From Mesodorylaimus sp. YZB2_4 (Eukaryota; Nematoda; Enoplea; Dorylaimida; Dorylaimidae): a DNA stretch of 64,000 nt. Positions 11,612-23,560 of the stretch are shown one piece after another (position 1 is the first letter of the stretch; every line of letters begins with the position of its first letter). Below the pieces are notes generated by a model, which saw only the letters and a list, made by a program, of their open reading frames with translations, ran no database searches and was not told where the DNA came from. Position numbers and translations under genes: made by a program. The stretch spans positions 62,001 through 126,000 of the forward strand of contig JASANH010000115.1 in the NCBI GenBank assembly GCA_030248295.1, given 5' to 3'.

Positions 11612-14600
11612 ATGAAGAGCATGAACGCCACCGGCTCGTTTTGTAAAACTCCATCGGGCGATAGAAGTTTTTCCAATAACAGAGGATGCGGTCTTCCATT
11701 GGCGAATGCAAAGGCGTCCGGAAGTGTGACGAGAAATCGGAAAACGCCGGCCAAAACTCCAGGTGAGACAAAAATTTTTTCTTGTCTGCCCTTTGACCGT
11801 GAGGTGTTGGATTGTGAGAGCGGACTCATGCGCTTTGGTGTCCTACAAATGTTTGTCTTGTTTTCCCTTAAACTCAGGAGAAAAATTCAAGAAAGCACGC
11901 ATGGGGGGGGCCTCGCTAAAATAGGCATGTGCCATCCAACAGGCCGACGCCTTGATTTTTGGGTTTCGTGCCGGGTCTGCAACTAACTAGGCCTAAATAT
12001 TTAGGCGTAGCATAAATTTGGTGAACAGGTGAGAATTCTGATGATACTTTCGATTTCGGATAGGAGATTTTGCATTTTCCCTCATCAAGCACAGAAAAAG
12101 TGTGAAAGTTAAAAAAATGCGGCTTCTGTACTTCAAGTTTTTATTTTTTAGGAAAAAACACTCGTATGACTCCATCAAGAAATCCGAATGTGAGCGGCAA
12201 TAAAACACCAGGCGGTGATCGTTTCATCCCCAACAGATCTGGCAGTCAATTCGATTTGGCTCATTTCATGTTCACGTCCGCATCGGCGCCAAATTTGTCA
12301 TCAACAACAGGTGCCGATACGTCGAATTTATCGCCGAGAAGTCAAGAATTTCAACGAGTTATGCGGGAAAATTTGAATGGTGGAGTGACGGGACCCGATA
12401 CCAAAGAATCGACGGATGGAAGACGAATTTTCTCCTATCAAAATAAAGCTGCTGTGGCACCGCAAGGTATGGGGTCCATATTCAGGTCTGACCGATAAGG
12501 CAATTATCGGGCAACTGATATATCGGTCGGTGCTGGCTGGGTTTATCCTTCCCCTCCTGCAGCCTATCGTGTGTGAGTTGCTCACTCAAGTGGTGGCTCA
12601 ATCGGCGTCGGTCCCGCATTGCGTGGGCCAGCAACCCTGACTGGAAGGCCGCGGTCTGCTCTAGCTGATAACGGCAGTTTAGTAAGCCCCGTCGGCCCTT
12701 GCACACCTGGGGGACTCACCCTGCAGTACCCTCGAGTGGCTGACGCTGAACAGGTAGAGAATCAGGAAACTGTTTGCCTAACACCAGTCAGGAAGGCCCC
12801 CTTCTCGCCCAGTGCCATCCTGGGGCGCCGATGCTGGCACAGGATGCCCTGGTCTGTAGATCCTTAGTCGAGACGCGCAGAGGGAAGCTGCCGTGAGAGT
12901 TGGTCACCTTAAGGCCACGCTTATCATATCAAGGCTGGCTATAGGTAAAACGGGTTGGAAGTCCCGTGGGGAACTGGGGCGGCACCAACCCACAAAACTT
13001 GAAAACAGGCTATACTGTAGAGTCGGCAGTGTTTCTCTCACGATCAGTAATTGGGTCCTTCGAGGGCACCCATACAGGATGGCATGTCTATCAGTCCAAC
13101 TACTAGACACGTCTGCTTGGATCGTGAGTGCCTAAGCTTTACCGTTGGATGCCTGGGACTCTGGTAGCGTTCGCTCGAGATCAGGACTTGCTCAATCCCG
13201 GCCAAGATCAGGATTTTGGAAGTTTCATTTCACTTTTTTTCGCTGTAGATGAATTACAACCCATTCTGCGCAGTATTTATCATTGCATTCAAAATCAGGC
13301 AAGCAAAAAAAGCGGAGAAGCAGTCACCAATTAGCAAACCCTTCCTTCGACTACCAGCTCAATCATTCGCTAAAGTTTCCCCAGCTTCCCCTTCTGGAAC
13401 ACTCCCTTCCTCTCGTCTGCCCCTTCTTCACACATCTCCACAACATTCAATCCCAACGAACGCTAACCCACAGATCACCCTGGAGGTGAAGGCAGCGTGT
13501 TACAGTCCTAAAAGTGTACTGGTTTGGGGGTCCTGTAGTCACGAAAGCAGTAGGGCCCTATCAGCAGTAAACTGTCTGATGTCATTCTGGTCTGGTCATA
13601 GCCGAGCCCTCAGTCGACTGGGGGCTCCGCTAGGGCCCCTGTTTTGGGAAGATAAGCTGACCCCCTTCGCAGGCGAAGTCAGCGATGTTGCCTTTGGATA
13701 AAGTATGACATAACATTGCACTCTGTTACGTAGTTTTTGGGGAGCACAGACTGATCGCCTTCATTGCAGGCTACATCAATCCGAATAAAGTTCTGTACAG
13801 TCATCGGACGGGTCCAGCATCTCCGAATAAGAAGGTCACTCGGCACATTCCATCGCAACCCGACAAAGTTCTGGACGCCCCATCCTTGCTTGATGATTAT
13901 TGTAAGTATAATTTACTTTTTCCACGCCCTGACTAAATGGGTTTTGTATGATTTTCAGATTTGAATTTACTCGATTGGAGTTCCAAGAATATTTTAGCCG
14001 TGTCCTTAACGAATCAGTTGTATCTGTGGAATGCGACAACGGCCGATATCAATTTGTTGATGGAATTGGATGGTGTCGAATACGTTTCGTCCGTGTCTTG
14101 GCTCCATGATGGCAACTATTTGGCTGTTGGAACGAGTAAAGGCGATGTCCAGGTACTCAGTGTAATTTTGATTTGAGGGAGGTCTGGGATTGTTGGCATT
14201 TGTTCCAGTAAATGCCGTAAGATTAGGGCCATACATGCCGACACCCTATAATAGCCTATAATCATTATAGGCTGACCATCAAAATTTTTGAAAATTTTGA
14301 AAAAAAGGCGGGGGATTGCGCAGTCGCGGCCGAGAAAATTTTTTAAAAAAATTCACCTTCATTCTGCGCGCATAAGCAAATTTTGCGCAGTCTATTCCAG
14401 CTTTTGCCTGCTCTGGTGCGCATTAGGTATCATTCGTTGAAGGTGTTTTCGCCTCCGCTGCGCAATTGGTACTGTGTACTGGTAACGCGACGTAATCACG
14501 TGCTTCCGTAATGACTGTAGTAAAAATGAACCGCACAGGTTCGCAAATAAATTACGAACTTAGGTGTCTGCGCATCGAAGACAGCGAAATTTTGTGATTT

Positions 14601-17600
14601 TGAGCCAAAAATGGCAAAATTCAGTGATTGCGCATCAAAAACAGCGAAATTTAGTCATTTTGAGTCAAAAATGGCAAAGTTCAGAGATTGGGAGCCATCC
14701 ATAAAGGACGTCTATCCTAGGGGGGGAGGGTGGGGGTGAGCGGAAAGTGGACGGAAGTGGATGGAGGAGGGGGTAGGCTGCCGCCAAGTAAACGTCCACT
14801 TTACAAAATCGGCGGGTTATCTCGGAAAATTATCGCAATTATCATAGTATTAACGCTAGAGATACGAAAGAAATTACTAATATTTAAATCATGAAATGAA
14901 ACGACTATCCAAGGACTCAGGTCGATTATATTCCAGTTTTTCAAACATCTTTCATCCCTTTTGGCTTCTCTTTTTCTGAGGCGGATAAAACGATTTTAGT
15001 GGTGCTGCCAGTGGCTTTGTCGCTCAATCTGGTGTCTTGGTAACCACGTCCTGCAGGGGTGGGAGAGGGGGTTTGCTGGGCAAGCACTCTGAATGTGAGA
15101 GAGAGCGACTACATCTGTGGCTGAAACATCAACCACGGGCCGACCTCCCCATCCAGGGCGATGGATTCCAGGCGCTAGGGGGCCATCAGGATGTCGGGGA
15201 TGTTGCCCAATTATAGCACTGACTGATCCGACCCTCGACGTGAGTCCCGATCTCGATCTGGGTGATCCGTTAAAGAAATGAGATATTTTTATGGATAAGG
15301 TTCCCAGCAGCTTGCCCTATATTTCCTTTCCTCACTGTCACTGTCCATCAAACCACTCCAAAAACTCAGGAGCACTACCCTGCACCTAAAGCGGGATTCA
15401 ATTCTGATTTTGGAGGAAAATTGGAGAAGTTTCAAATTGGATGTAGCATGACACATTTTCAGAGAGAGCGTAAAATTTTAGTTCCCAATTTGGCTGATGC
15501 AGCAGTCGAATCAAACTGAAGACTGAATGACCCATCATTTCGGCGGATCAGTCGATGCTGGGAGCACTGCTGTTTCGAAGAGAATATTTTCCTATGGGGG
15601 GGGGGGGGGGGGTCTGCTCAAGTGGACGTCCATTTTTAGGGGGGTCCAGGCGAAACGGATGAAAGGTGGACAGGGGGACGGGGAGTCGAAGAATCGCATT
15701 TTTTGGTGGACGTCCTTAATGGATGGCCCCTTGCGCATCTAAAACAGCGAAATTTAGTGCTTTTGAGCCAAAAATGGAAAAATTCAGTGACTGCTAAATG
15801 AAAAACAGCGAAACTTGGTGATTTTGAGCCAGAAACGGCAAGATTCAGTGATAGCGCATCAAAAACAGCGAAATTTAGGGATTGCGTATTGAAGACAGCG
15901 AAATTTAGTGATTTCGAGCCAAAAGTGACAAAATTCAATGATTACGCACCAAGAACAGCAAAATTTAGGGATTGCGCACCAAAACAGCAAAATTTAGGGA
16001 TTGCGCACCAATTTTGTCAGGGGGATTGCGCAATTATAGGCTAAAGCTCAGACCGTCGGCATGTATGAGGGCCTACAGTCGCTGGCTCTCCTTTAGTACA
16101 GCAGGCGCCAAATTCTCGGAGTGGCCTCTTTCGAGCGATTTTTCTCGAAATTTTTAGCGATAACCAAAGTTAATGACAGCGACAATTTTGTAGACAAAAA
16201 TGTGCTCTATCAAGCAGATATAACGTCGAGGTTTGATTTTTTGTTTTCACATCAAATGAAAGGTTTTTGGTAAATTTTTACGATTCAGACGGGAAAAATT
16301 TGGTATAAAGTTGACAAAAACAGTAAAAGCAAAACAAAGAGAACCAGTCGATAGAGCACAGTTTTTTCTAGCGAATTGTCGTTGACATCAACTTGGTTAT
16401 CGATAAAAATTTCGGGGAAGATTAGTCGAAAGCGGCGATGGCGCAAGAATGCATTCCGACAGGCGTGTGTGCACCAGACTAGAATTAGGCCCTATAGCAC
16501 CACATGTCCGACAGGGCGCGCCATCCATACTGACTACCCATGATTGCTGGCAGCATGGTACTGTACCCACAATGCAGCTTGAGTTCATATTTACGTTCTA
16601 GCAGAACGCTGTCATTAATTAAAGATTCTAATTATGTTCGGGGCGCACACACGCCTGTCGAAATGCTTATTTCCACCTTCGCCGCTTTCGGTCAGTTTTT
16701 CTCGAAATTTTCAGCGATAGCGAGGGTTTATGTCAGCGACAATTTTGTAGAGAAGAATCTGCTCTATCGACTGGTTGTCTTTGTTCGGCTTTCGCTGCTT
16801 TTATTATGTTGATTACAAATTTTCCTATCTGGATTTCATAAATTAAGCCCCGATCTGATTGAAAAAGCACATTTTTCTCTTCAAAATTTTCGTCGACATT
16901 AACTTGGGTTATTGGTGGGCTTGGTTCACACAATCATACAAGGGGCGTGCAAGTACAGACCCCACCTCATTGAAAGTCTGTCAATGCCTGATTTATGACC
17001 GCCAATCATAGTTGGAAGGGCTGTTGTAGGAATCTGCTTTGTGCGATCAGAGGCATACTGGGGGGGGGGGCTCAGGTATAGACTCACTTACTGAAAGTCT
17101 TTCGTTGTTAGACCGCCAATCACCGATGGAAGGGGTTGCATGCAGTCCTGTAGGCATCCGCTCTGTGCGACCTGATGATAAGACTCTTATGTTTCAGCTT
17201 TGGGATGTGGAGGCGAATCGTCGTCTTCGAACAATGGCCGGCCATTCGGAACGAGTAGGCGCCTTGGCATGGAATCGTCATTTGTTGTCGAGTGGTTCTC
17301 GTTCTGGCGCCGTTTTTACGCACGATGTTCGCATTGCTCAACATTTGGTCAATCAGCCGGCTAATGCACATACGCAGGAAGTGTGCGGATTGAAATGGTC
17401 GCCCGATCATCGATATTTAGCCAGTGGTGGCAATGATAATATTATCAAGATTTGGTCGAACCACGCGTTGAACGAGGCTGCTCATACTTTCACCGATCAC
17501 ACGGCGGCTGTTAAGGTATGAATCTTTTATCTGAAACCATATTTTACGCATTTTGCAAAGTCAGGTGGTGACAGGCGAGATAAAACTGAAATTCAGCTTT

Positions 17601-19055
17601 AGAGTATGGAATTCAGCGGGAATTCTATAAGTTGAGTTGGGTGAAATATGGTTTCAGTTATGGTCTCGCATTAATAGGGTAATGGATGAATGAGTGGCCT
17701 TTGATGGTTTCAGGCTGGGTAATCTTGCTTCTTGACAGCCTGTCACAGTCAGTGGCGCTTAGCCCCTGGCCAAGGGGGGTGGGGCAAAGGAAGCAAAAAA
17801 GCAAGTTTCTTGTATTTCTTGCGTTATAAACTGCTCACCTCAACTGGGTTCATACAAGGCGCGTAAAATGATTTTTCTTGACTTTTGCAGGCTTTTTTGA
17901 ACCCTCCTTAGCCTGAGCCTTGCGATCGTACTGCATGCATACAATGTGCTGTACGGAGAGAGATGGCTTCCCGTGGGTTATAGCCCCAAGTTTTTTATCA
18001 GGGCCGCAGTCTGGCTCTGATGGTTGGTCCTCGGAATTGAACTCGGGCCGGCTCGATCCTTACCAGGAGGCGGATCTAGACCCCCCCTTCCAAGTTTCAG
18101 ATCTTGGTGGCTTGGAAGAGGTTTGAGTGATCATGAATAATCAGATGGAGTTACCTGGTCTTGGTTTCCATTTATTTTGCAGGTCATAGGATGACGCTGT
18201 CAATTGAAAATTTTTGAAGAGCATAATTAAAAACAGGGTCCATGAGTGGGAAATCTAACCTGCGTCTTTGGGATCCTGGCTCCCTCAATGCAGTAGGCTC
18301 GATTCCCTGTCGAGGTTCATGCTGTCGCTTGCGTTTCGATATAAGTTTTTGGAGTCTGCGATCAATAAAGGAGGGCGATCATATTTGTGTTGCCATTATC
18401 AGGAATCTCGAGGTTCAGGGGAATTCGGCCTGATGCTTTTTTCAGCAGCTTTAACCTGCTGATCAATCAGAAATGAGCGCGAATTCAAATTTTCATCGTG
18501 ACGACTCGTTAGCTTTTTCCAGGCGTTGGCATGGTGTCCTTGGCAACCGAGCGTTTTGGCGTCTGGTGGTGGTACGGCTGATCGTCATATACGCTTTTGG
18601 AATTGTAATAATTTCACTGCCTTGTCATCTGTGGATGCTCAGTCGCAGGTCGTATGTCATTGTGGTCACTTTTTAATGAAGTTTCTGATATTGGATCCGT
18701 CTATTTTCAGGTGTGCGCTTTGCTTTGGTCGTCGTATTATAAGGAACTGATTTCGGCCCATGGTTACCCCAGTTTCCAGCTGAGTATGTGGAAATATCCT
18801 GCGCTGACCAAGATCACTGATCTGACAGGTATGGATTGTGTTTGTCTGAGCGAGGCCGGTGACAGTGCTGGGGTTTCAGGTCATACGGCCCGTGTTCTGC
18901 ACATGGTCATGTCACCTTGCGGCGAGTACGTGGTCAGCGCTGCCGCTGATGAGACGTTGCGGATTTGGAAGTGCTTCGGCATTGATCCGGGAACAGTGAA
19001 GAAAATGTCAGAGAAGAAGACCACTGTTAGCCAGGCATTCAAGAGTATTCGTTGA
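11612..19055 (+). CDS. CDC20: CDC20 / Fizzy, APC/C activator, eight exons
   Basis: Exons are 11612-11762, 12152-12466, 13770-13901, 13959-14152, 17198-17515, 18523-18648, 18711-18828 and 18880-19055; they sum to 1530 nt or 509 aa. The protein activates the anaphase-promoting complex and is the MAD2 target. The C-box DRFIPNR is at 73-79 and a MAD2-interaction motif KVLYSHR at 162-168. LDAPSLLDDYYLNLLDWSS leads into seven WD40 repeats (about 200-490), and the C-terminus ends in the Ile-Arg tail. ASGGGTADRHIRFW and SAAADETLRIWKCF are closer to CDC20 than to CDH1. No KEN box is seen in the N-terminal region. A polyadenylation signal aataaa lies at 19131-19136. Introns 2, 4 and 5 are filled with repeats. 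Confidence 0.96.
12600..12990 (+). mobile_element. tRNA-derived SINE (family A) in CDC20 intron 2
   Basis: It shares a long body with copies at about 24590, 27045 and 50905-50630: 'ccagtgccatcctgggg', 'gacgcgcagagggaagct' and the tail 'cgggttggaagtcccgtgg'. The tRNA-like head is degenerate here. A more decayed relative lies at about 19900-20130. Confidence 0.75.
13165..13465. mobile_element. hAT-like non-autonomous element in CDC20 intron 2
   Basis: The left end tagcgttcg and right end cgaacgcta form a terminal inverted repeat. The interior (gatgaattacaaccca, gtatttatcattgcattc) matches the element at 29252-29905. Direct flanking repeats are not evident here. Confidence 0.65.
14575..16030. 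repeat. Degenerate 'aaaacagcgaaatttag' array in CDC20 intron 4, split by a transposon
   Basis: Units of about 45 bp (gcgcatcaaaaacagcgaaattt, then ttttgagccaaaaatggcaaaattcag) occur at 14575-14695 and again at 15735-16025. The gap between the two halves is filled by a separate element. Confidence 0.8.
14690..15735. mobile_element. DNA transposon-like element inserted in the array
   Basis: The left end gagccatccataaaggacgtc and right end gacgtccttaatggatggcccc are inverted repeats of each other. Subterminal G-rich stretches with 'gtggacgg' occur near both ends. No transposase frame is seen, so it is non-autonomous. Confidence 0.7.
16080..16930. mobile_element. Two related foldback elements in CDC20 intron 4
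   Basis: The motif 'cagcgacaattttgtaga' occurs at about 16178 and 16735, and its reverse complement occurs near 16370-16400 and 16880-16900 together with 'caacttggttat'. Each half therefore folds back on itself, which suggests a MITE or foldback family. No coding sequence is seen. Confidence 0.6.
17516..18522 (+). other. CDC20 intron 5, unique and low-copy sequence
   Basis: A 1.0-kb intron bounded by AAG|GTATG and TTTTCCAG. It includes one ctgaaaccatattttac motif near 17532 and its reverse complement near 17643. Nothing coding is recognised. Confidence 0.7.
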
Positions 19056-20620
19056 ACTAGTGTCTTTGATTGTGTATTGCAAGGGCATTGATCTTTTATG
19101 CGTGGACTCGATTTTATGATGCATTTGGTAAATAAAAGGTTCAGACTGATTTTGATGCATTACCCACATGACCAAGCGTAAAAACGCGCATTCGAGGGTC
19201 GCAAACGCACACACAGTCACAAAATAATCTACCTGCCTGGGAGTCGAACATTCGCTGTAACTGCGCGCATGGTGTCAGGCAGACGCCTAAAACCCAGCAG
19301 GGTGGGAGCGAGCGAGCATGATCGCTTAAAATAGTTTGATGAAGACTGTCGATCAAAGAGTGGCACTGGCGCATTGTCAAGACGAGAGGCGCGGTTGAGT
19401 GGAAAGATTTTTCGAATCAAGAAACACTGGCCTTCTATCCATCATTGCCTGCGTAAAAAAGCTTTTTAGCTGCTCATTTTTGCATAGTTTGGCAAAGATA
19501 TTTTTCATAGGCATGAGTGGCAGATTGTGGTGGTTTGATGCGTGCCTTATTTGGTTGCCCTTGCATTGCTTTTGAGTAGGTTATCCAGTCTAAGCAGCCT
19601 GGAGGTTCAGTTTTGGCCTTTGCATCTGAATGTCTCTGAGGCCTGGTGTCAGTTTTCTCTAAATCAGCATTGCTGCTCATGCTGGATCGGAATCAGTTTT
19701 GAAATGTGTCGTTTACTAGTCGATGACTAAACTGATCATTCGTTGAGTGGGTCGGCCGGATCGGAATCTCGAATTCCCGCCAAAACATCTTCGAGTATGT
19801 TTTCATGCAGGCGGCTAGAATTCACAATTAAACCCATTGGACTGGCCGCCCAAAATTCGTTACATTTTTCAATTCTCGACCTTATCTCACCTTCTGTCCA
19901 AAATGGGGCCGCGAGGGCTCAGACCAGCAACCTTGACTAGGACGCTGAAGTTTTAATCTGGTTGAGGACGGCAGTTAGGAAACCTATTCTCGAAGAGTGA
20001 GCTATCCTTGACCAGCTGCCTGTGGGGACTCACCAGGAACCCAAGTGGAGCTGGTCCTCATTCGTCAGTCGGGACCCCCTTCTCGCCCATTATCATCCTG
20101 GGACGTTGATGCTGGCGCAGGGTACCCTCGGCGGTTTGGCAATTTCTTTCTGGCGTCTGAACAATGTTTGAGTTTTATTCCCCCCCCCCCCCCCCATCCG
20201 GGACCCATTTGAAAAAAATTTCTCCTCCGGGAAGAATTTTGAGGAAATACGGTAAGCTGCTGGGATGTGTCCCCATGTGGCATGACTGCTGTCGACTGAA
20301 CTTATATGCTCCTAGTAGATTTTTCAATCACTTTTTTAATCAAAGTTTGGGACCTTTTTACGTCGTTGTTTGTGGACCGTAGCTAATGCTTGATGAGCAC
20401 CTCGTCTGATGGCCCTGTTATTGTGGCCTTGTTGTGATCAGCGTAATCGCCATGCTTATTGAAGGAAAGAAGCTTCCGCATGGCTGCATGTTAGCGCATG
20501 TACCTCAAGGATTTGATGGATGTGTAGTGTCAGTGTAAAAGGAGGGATGTGAGGCTGCTTATGGGACAAGAACATCTGTGTTCGAGAGTTGGAATCTTGC
20601 GCCTGATACCCGCGGTGAGT
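19056..20620. other. Intergenic region after CDC20
   Basis: It holds the CDC20 3' end (aataaa at 19131), a decayed SINE-like stretch at about 19900-20130 (ccttctcgcccattatcatcctggga) and a poly-C run near 20181. I find no coding region I can support. Confidence 0.6.
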
Positions 20621-20624
20621 AATG

Positions 20625-21552
20625 TCTTATCAGTTGCGGGGATTGTAGTGGTGATAAGGCGATTAGCATGAGTGGGTACTGTCCTGATGAGAAACCTGTG
20701 GTGATAAGAATTGAAGATGCTATGTGGATTGTAGTGGTGATAAGGCGATTAGAATGAGTGGGTACTGTCCTGATGAGAAACCTGTGGTGATAAGAATTGA
20801 AGATGCTATGTGGATTGTAGTGGTGATAAGGCGATTAGAATGAGTGGGTACCGTCATGATAAGAGACCAGTGGTGATAAGAATTGAAGATGCTTTGGGGA
20901 TTGTAGTGGTGATAAGGCGATTAGAATGAGTGGGTACCGTCATGATGAGAGACCAGTGGTGATAAGAATTGAAGATGCTATGTGGATTGTAGTGGTGATA
21001 AGGCGATTAGAATGAGTGGGTACCGTCATGATAAGAGACCAGTGGTGATAAGAATTGAAGATGCTATGTGGATTGTAGTGGTGATAAGGCGATTAGAATG
21101 AGTGGGTACCGTCATGATAAGAGACCAGTGGTGATAAGAATTGAAGATGCTATGGGGATTGTAGTGGTGATAAGGCGATTAGAATGAGTGGGTACCGTCA
21201 TGATAAGAGACCAGTGGTGATAAGAATTGAAGATGCTATGGGGATTGTAGTGGTGATAAGGCGATTAGAATGAGTGGGTACCGTCATGATAAGAGACAGT
21301 GGTGATAAGATTGAGATGCTATGGGGATTGTAGTGGTGATAAGGCGATTAGAATGAGTGGGTACCGTCATGATGAGAGACCAGTGGTGATAAGAATTGAA
21401 GATGCTATGGGGATTGTAGTGGTGATAAGGCGATTAGAATGAGTGGGTACCGTCATGATGAGAGACCAGTGGTGATAAGAATTGAAGATGCTATGGGGAT
21501 TGTAGTGGTGATAAGGCGATTAGAATGAGTGGGTACCGTCATGATGAGAGAC
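20625..21552. repeat. 86-bp tandem array (about 10.5 copies)
   Basis: The unit contains 'gtagtggtgataaggcga', 'ttagaatgagtgggtacc' and 'gtggtgataagaattgaa'. The first two or three units carry tactgtcctgatgagaaacc where later ones carry taccgtcatgataagagacc. One detached copy lies at 21905-21992 beyond unrelated sequence. One unit near 21290-21315 has lost two or more bases. Confidence 0.95.
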
Positions 21553-21782
21553 TGAGAAATGAAAAGCAAAAATTTGAATTTCCGCGATTACGGTAGCTTG
21601 GCTGCTTATGACAATGCGGCACTTGGTGAGCAGATCTGTTTGTTCTATCGATCCAAATAAATAATTGCGATGATCGCAGGCAAATGGAATTTGAAAATTC
21701 ATTTTCTAAAGGTGTAAAGGCAATTTCTCCTCATGCTTTCATCGTCAATAACTTTTGTTAAAAATATTGAGCTTTTTCCTGT

Positions 21783-21900
21783 CAGCCGAAATTTGCATAA
21801 GATCGCGCACAGATTTGCTGGATCCTTGTTTTGTTGTTATAAGCAGCCGAAGCGGGAATTTCAAATTAGAAGCTTTTGGCGCACGCTGAAAAGGTCTATC
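21783..21900. repeat. Dispersed repeat of about 115 bp, copy 1
   Basis: 'aaatttgcataagatcgcgc', 'tgctggatccttgtttt' and 'ttggcgcacgctgaaaaggt' recur in the same order and orientation at about 32972-33086, inside a foldback element in the MARVEL gene. The two copies are roughly 90% identical by eye. Confidence 0.85.
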
Positions 21901-22097
21901 GGAGATGTTATGTGGATTGTAGTGGTGATAAGGCGATTAGCATGAGTGGGTACTGTTATGATGAGAAATCCGTGGTGATAAGAATTGAAGATGTTATGTG
22001 TATGTGATAAGAGTAGGATGTATCAGTGATAACAATTTCCATATCATTATATCAGGGAATGGTGAATTAGAGGAGATATGGTCGCTGATCATATAGA

Positions 22098-22247
22098 TCA
22101 CTGATTCGACAGTGGTAATCACTGATTCGACAGTGGTAATCACTGATTCGACAGTGGTAATCACTGATTCGACAGTGGTAATCACTGATTCGACAGTGGT
22201 AATCACTGATTCGACAGTGGTAATCACTGATTCGACAGTGGTAATTA
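22098..22247. repeat. 21-bp tandem array (7 copies)
   Basis: The unit atcactgattcgacagtggta is repeated without visible change until a final attactg. It reads as a 7-aa repeat on the minus strand only because 21 is divisible by three. Confidence 0.95.
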
Positions 22248-22288
22248 CTGATAATAGCTGATAGCTATTATCTGCGCGCTATTTTCAT

Positions 22289-23560
22289 GGCCTGGCTATC
22301 GGTGTTATCACTTGCGTTTTCTTTGGCGAAACGTCAGTTGCGGATGAAGGCTCATTTACACTGGCCACCGAGTTCTCTGTGACAGAGCGGCGCACCGCTT
22401 GGAATGGTCCTAGATTTTCATGTTCGCGGATTACTGTACTTTGTCCCAGACTTCACTGGACCCTGAAAACTCGGGGACCAGTATAAATGCAACAAGGCCG
22501 GGGAAATGAGTATAAATGCGACCAGGCCTAGGCGCCCGTACTGAGTCCCCGATCGGTGTCCCTGCGCGCTCTGTCTCTGCGTTTTTGCACAAAAAGTCAA
22601 AGTTTGTGCAAAGAGCAGAAAATGTTATCGTCTCTCTAGCGCCTCTCTAAACGCAGGGACAGAGTCCCAGTTTCTGAAAACGCAGGACAGTGCGCTCTGG
22701 ATCCGGGACTCTGTAGGCAGTATAAACGCCCTCTCGGTGACAGAGTGGCAGAGAACTCTGTCCTGAGCGCGCAGTCACAGAGAACTCGGTGGCCAGTATA
22801 AATGAGCCTTGAAGGGATGCGGCTTGTTTATTTTGTGGCCGCTGCATCACTCATCGTGTCCGTGCTCTTCACGCTGGTGTCTCTGTGCAACTTGGCAGAC
22901 GCCGCGTGTTTCGAAAAGCTACCTTGCGAAGGCTTGGTAAGATGCATATTGGCCTCGACTAGGTGCTTGCATAAACCAAGTGATAAGCTGATAAGAAGAT
23001 AGTCTCTTTTACTGCTGAGGCCTAATCTCTAATACGGGGTCTGACTTTTCATTTGACTCCTACAGAATACTTATCACTGATAAACAGCAGGATCGTTGTT
23101 AATACTGATAAGGCATTGGTCTGGTCTTGTTTAGGTATGGTGATAAGGTGATAAGCCAATAGTTACTGGGAGTACATGGTGGAGTGGATCCAAAAAGGAC
23201 TTACTCTTTTACTGATAAGGCCACTTCTATCAATAGAGTCTGATTTTTTTATTTGACAGCCGGGTAAAATACTTATCGCTGATAACCAACAAGGTTTATA
23301 ATGCTGATAAGAGATACTTTGGTGAGGACTGGGTCAAATGCATTCTATCATATTCGTGGAGACCAACCAGTCCGAATCGACGGACTCGTTCAAGCGAGCG
23401 TCCTACTTGTTCGCTGCTGCAGTGCTGCGGCTGCAAGTGCACTGATATCCTACCACTGGCCTTATCACTGTCACTGATTTTATAGTTCTTCTCTGCCCTG
23501 TCCAACCTGGTCTGCGCCGGACGATCGTATTTGCACGTTGCTGGGTTGGGAAAGCGCTGA
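22289..23560 (+). pseudogene. Decayed MARVEL-domain paralogue, exon interrupted by a MITE
   Basis: Two segments, 22289-22347 and 22813-22936, together give 183 nt, in phase with the 177-nt exon 2 of the intact MARVEL gene at 34179-34355. Similarity is clear: VYFVAAASLIVSVLF against IYFVATASLITSLIF. Between them sits a 462-bp MITE. The expected acceptor ttttcag reads ttttcat here, while the donor GGCTTG|GTAAGA is intact. A possible exon 4 at 23486-23560 (after tttatag, starting FFSALSNLVCAG) matches FFCFAATLVYGAC. An intron-less exon 3-like stretch may lie near 23330-23446. No start exon is found. It is called a pseudogene because of the insertion and the lost acceptor. Confidence 0.75.
22348..22809. 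mobile_element. 462-bp MITE with 35-bp terminal inverted repeats and a TGA target duplication
   Basis: The left end aggctcatttacactggcca and its right counterpart tggccagtataaatgagcct differ at one base, and the inverted repeat extends through gagttctctgtgac. TGA flanks both sides (22345-22347 and 22810-22812). The interior has further imperfect inverted repeats (gggaccagtataaatgc; ggcagtataaacgcc). A fragment of the same family lies at about 50055-50098 in a patched intron. There is no open reading frame. Confidence 0.85.

Noticed and set aside
22802-23002. Stand-alone 66-aa gene starting in the MITE
   Set aside because: The apparent start lies in the MITE terminal repeat; the rest is the second half of a MARVEL exon ending at a GT donor (22936).
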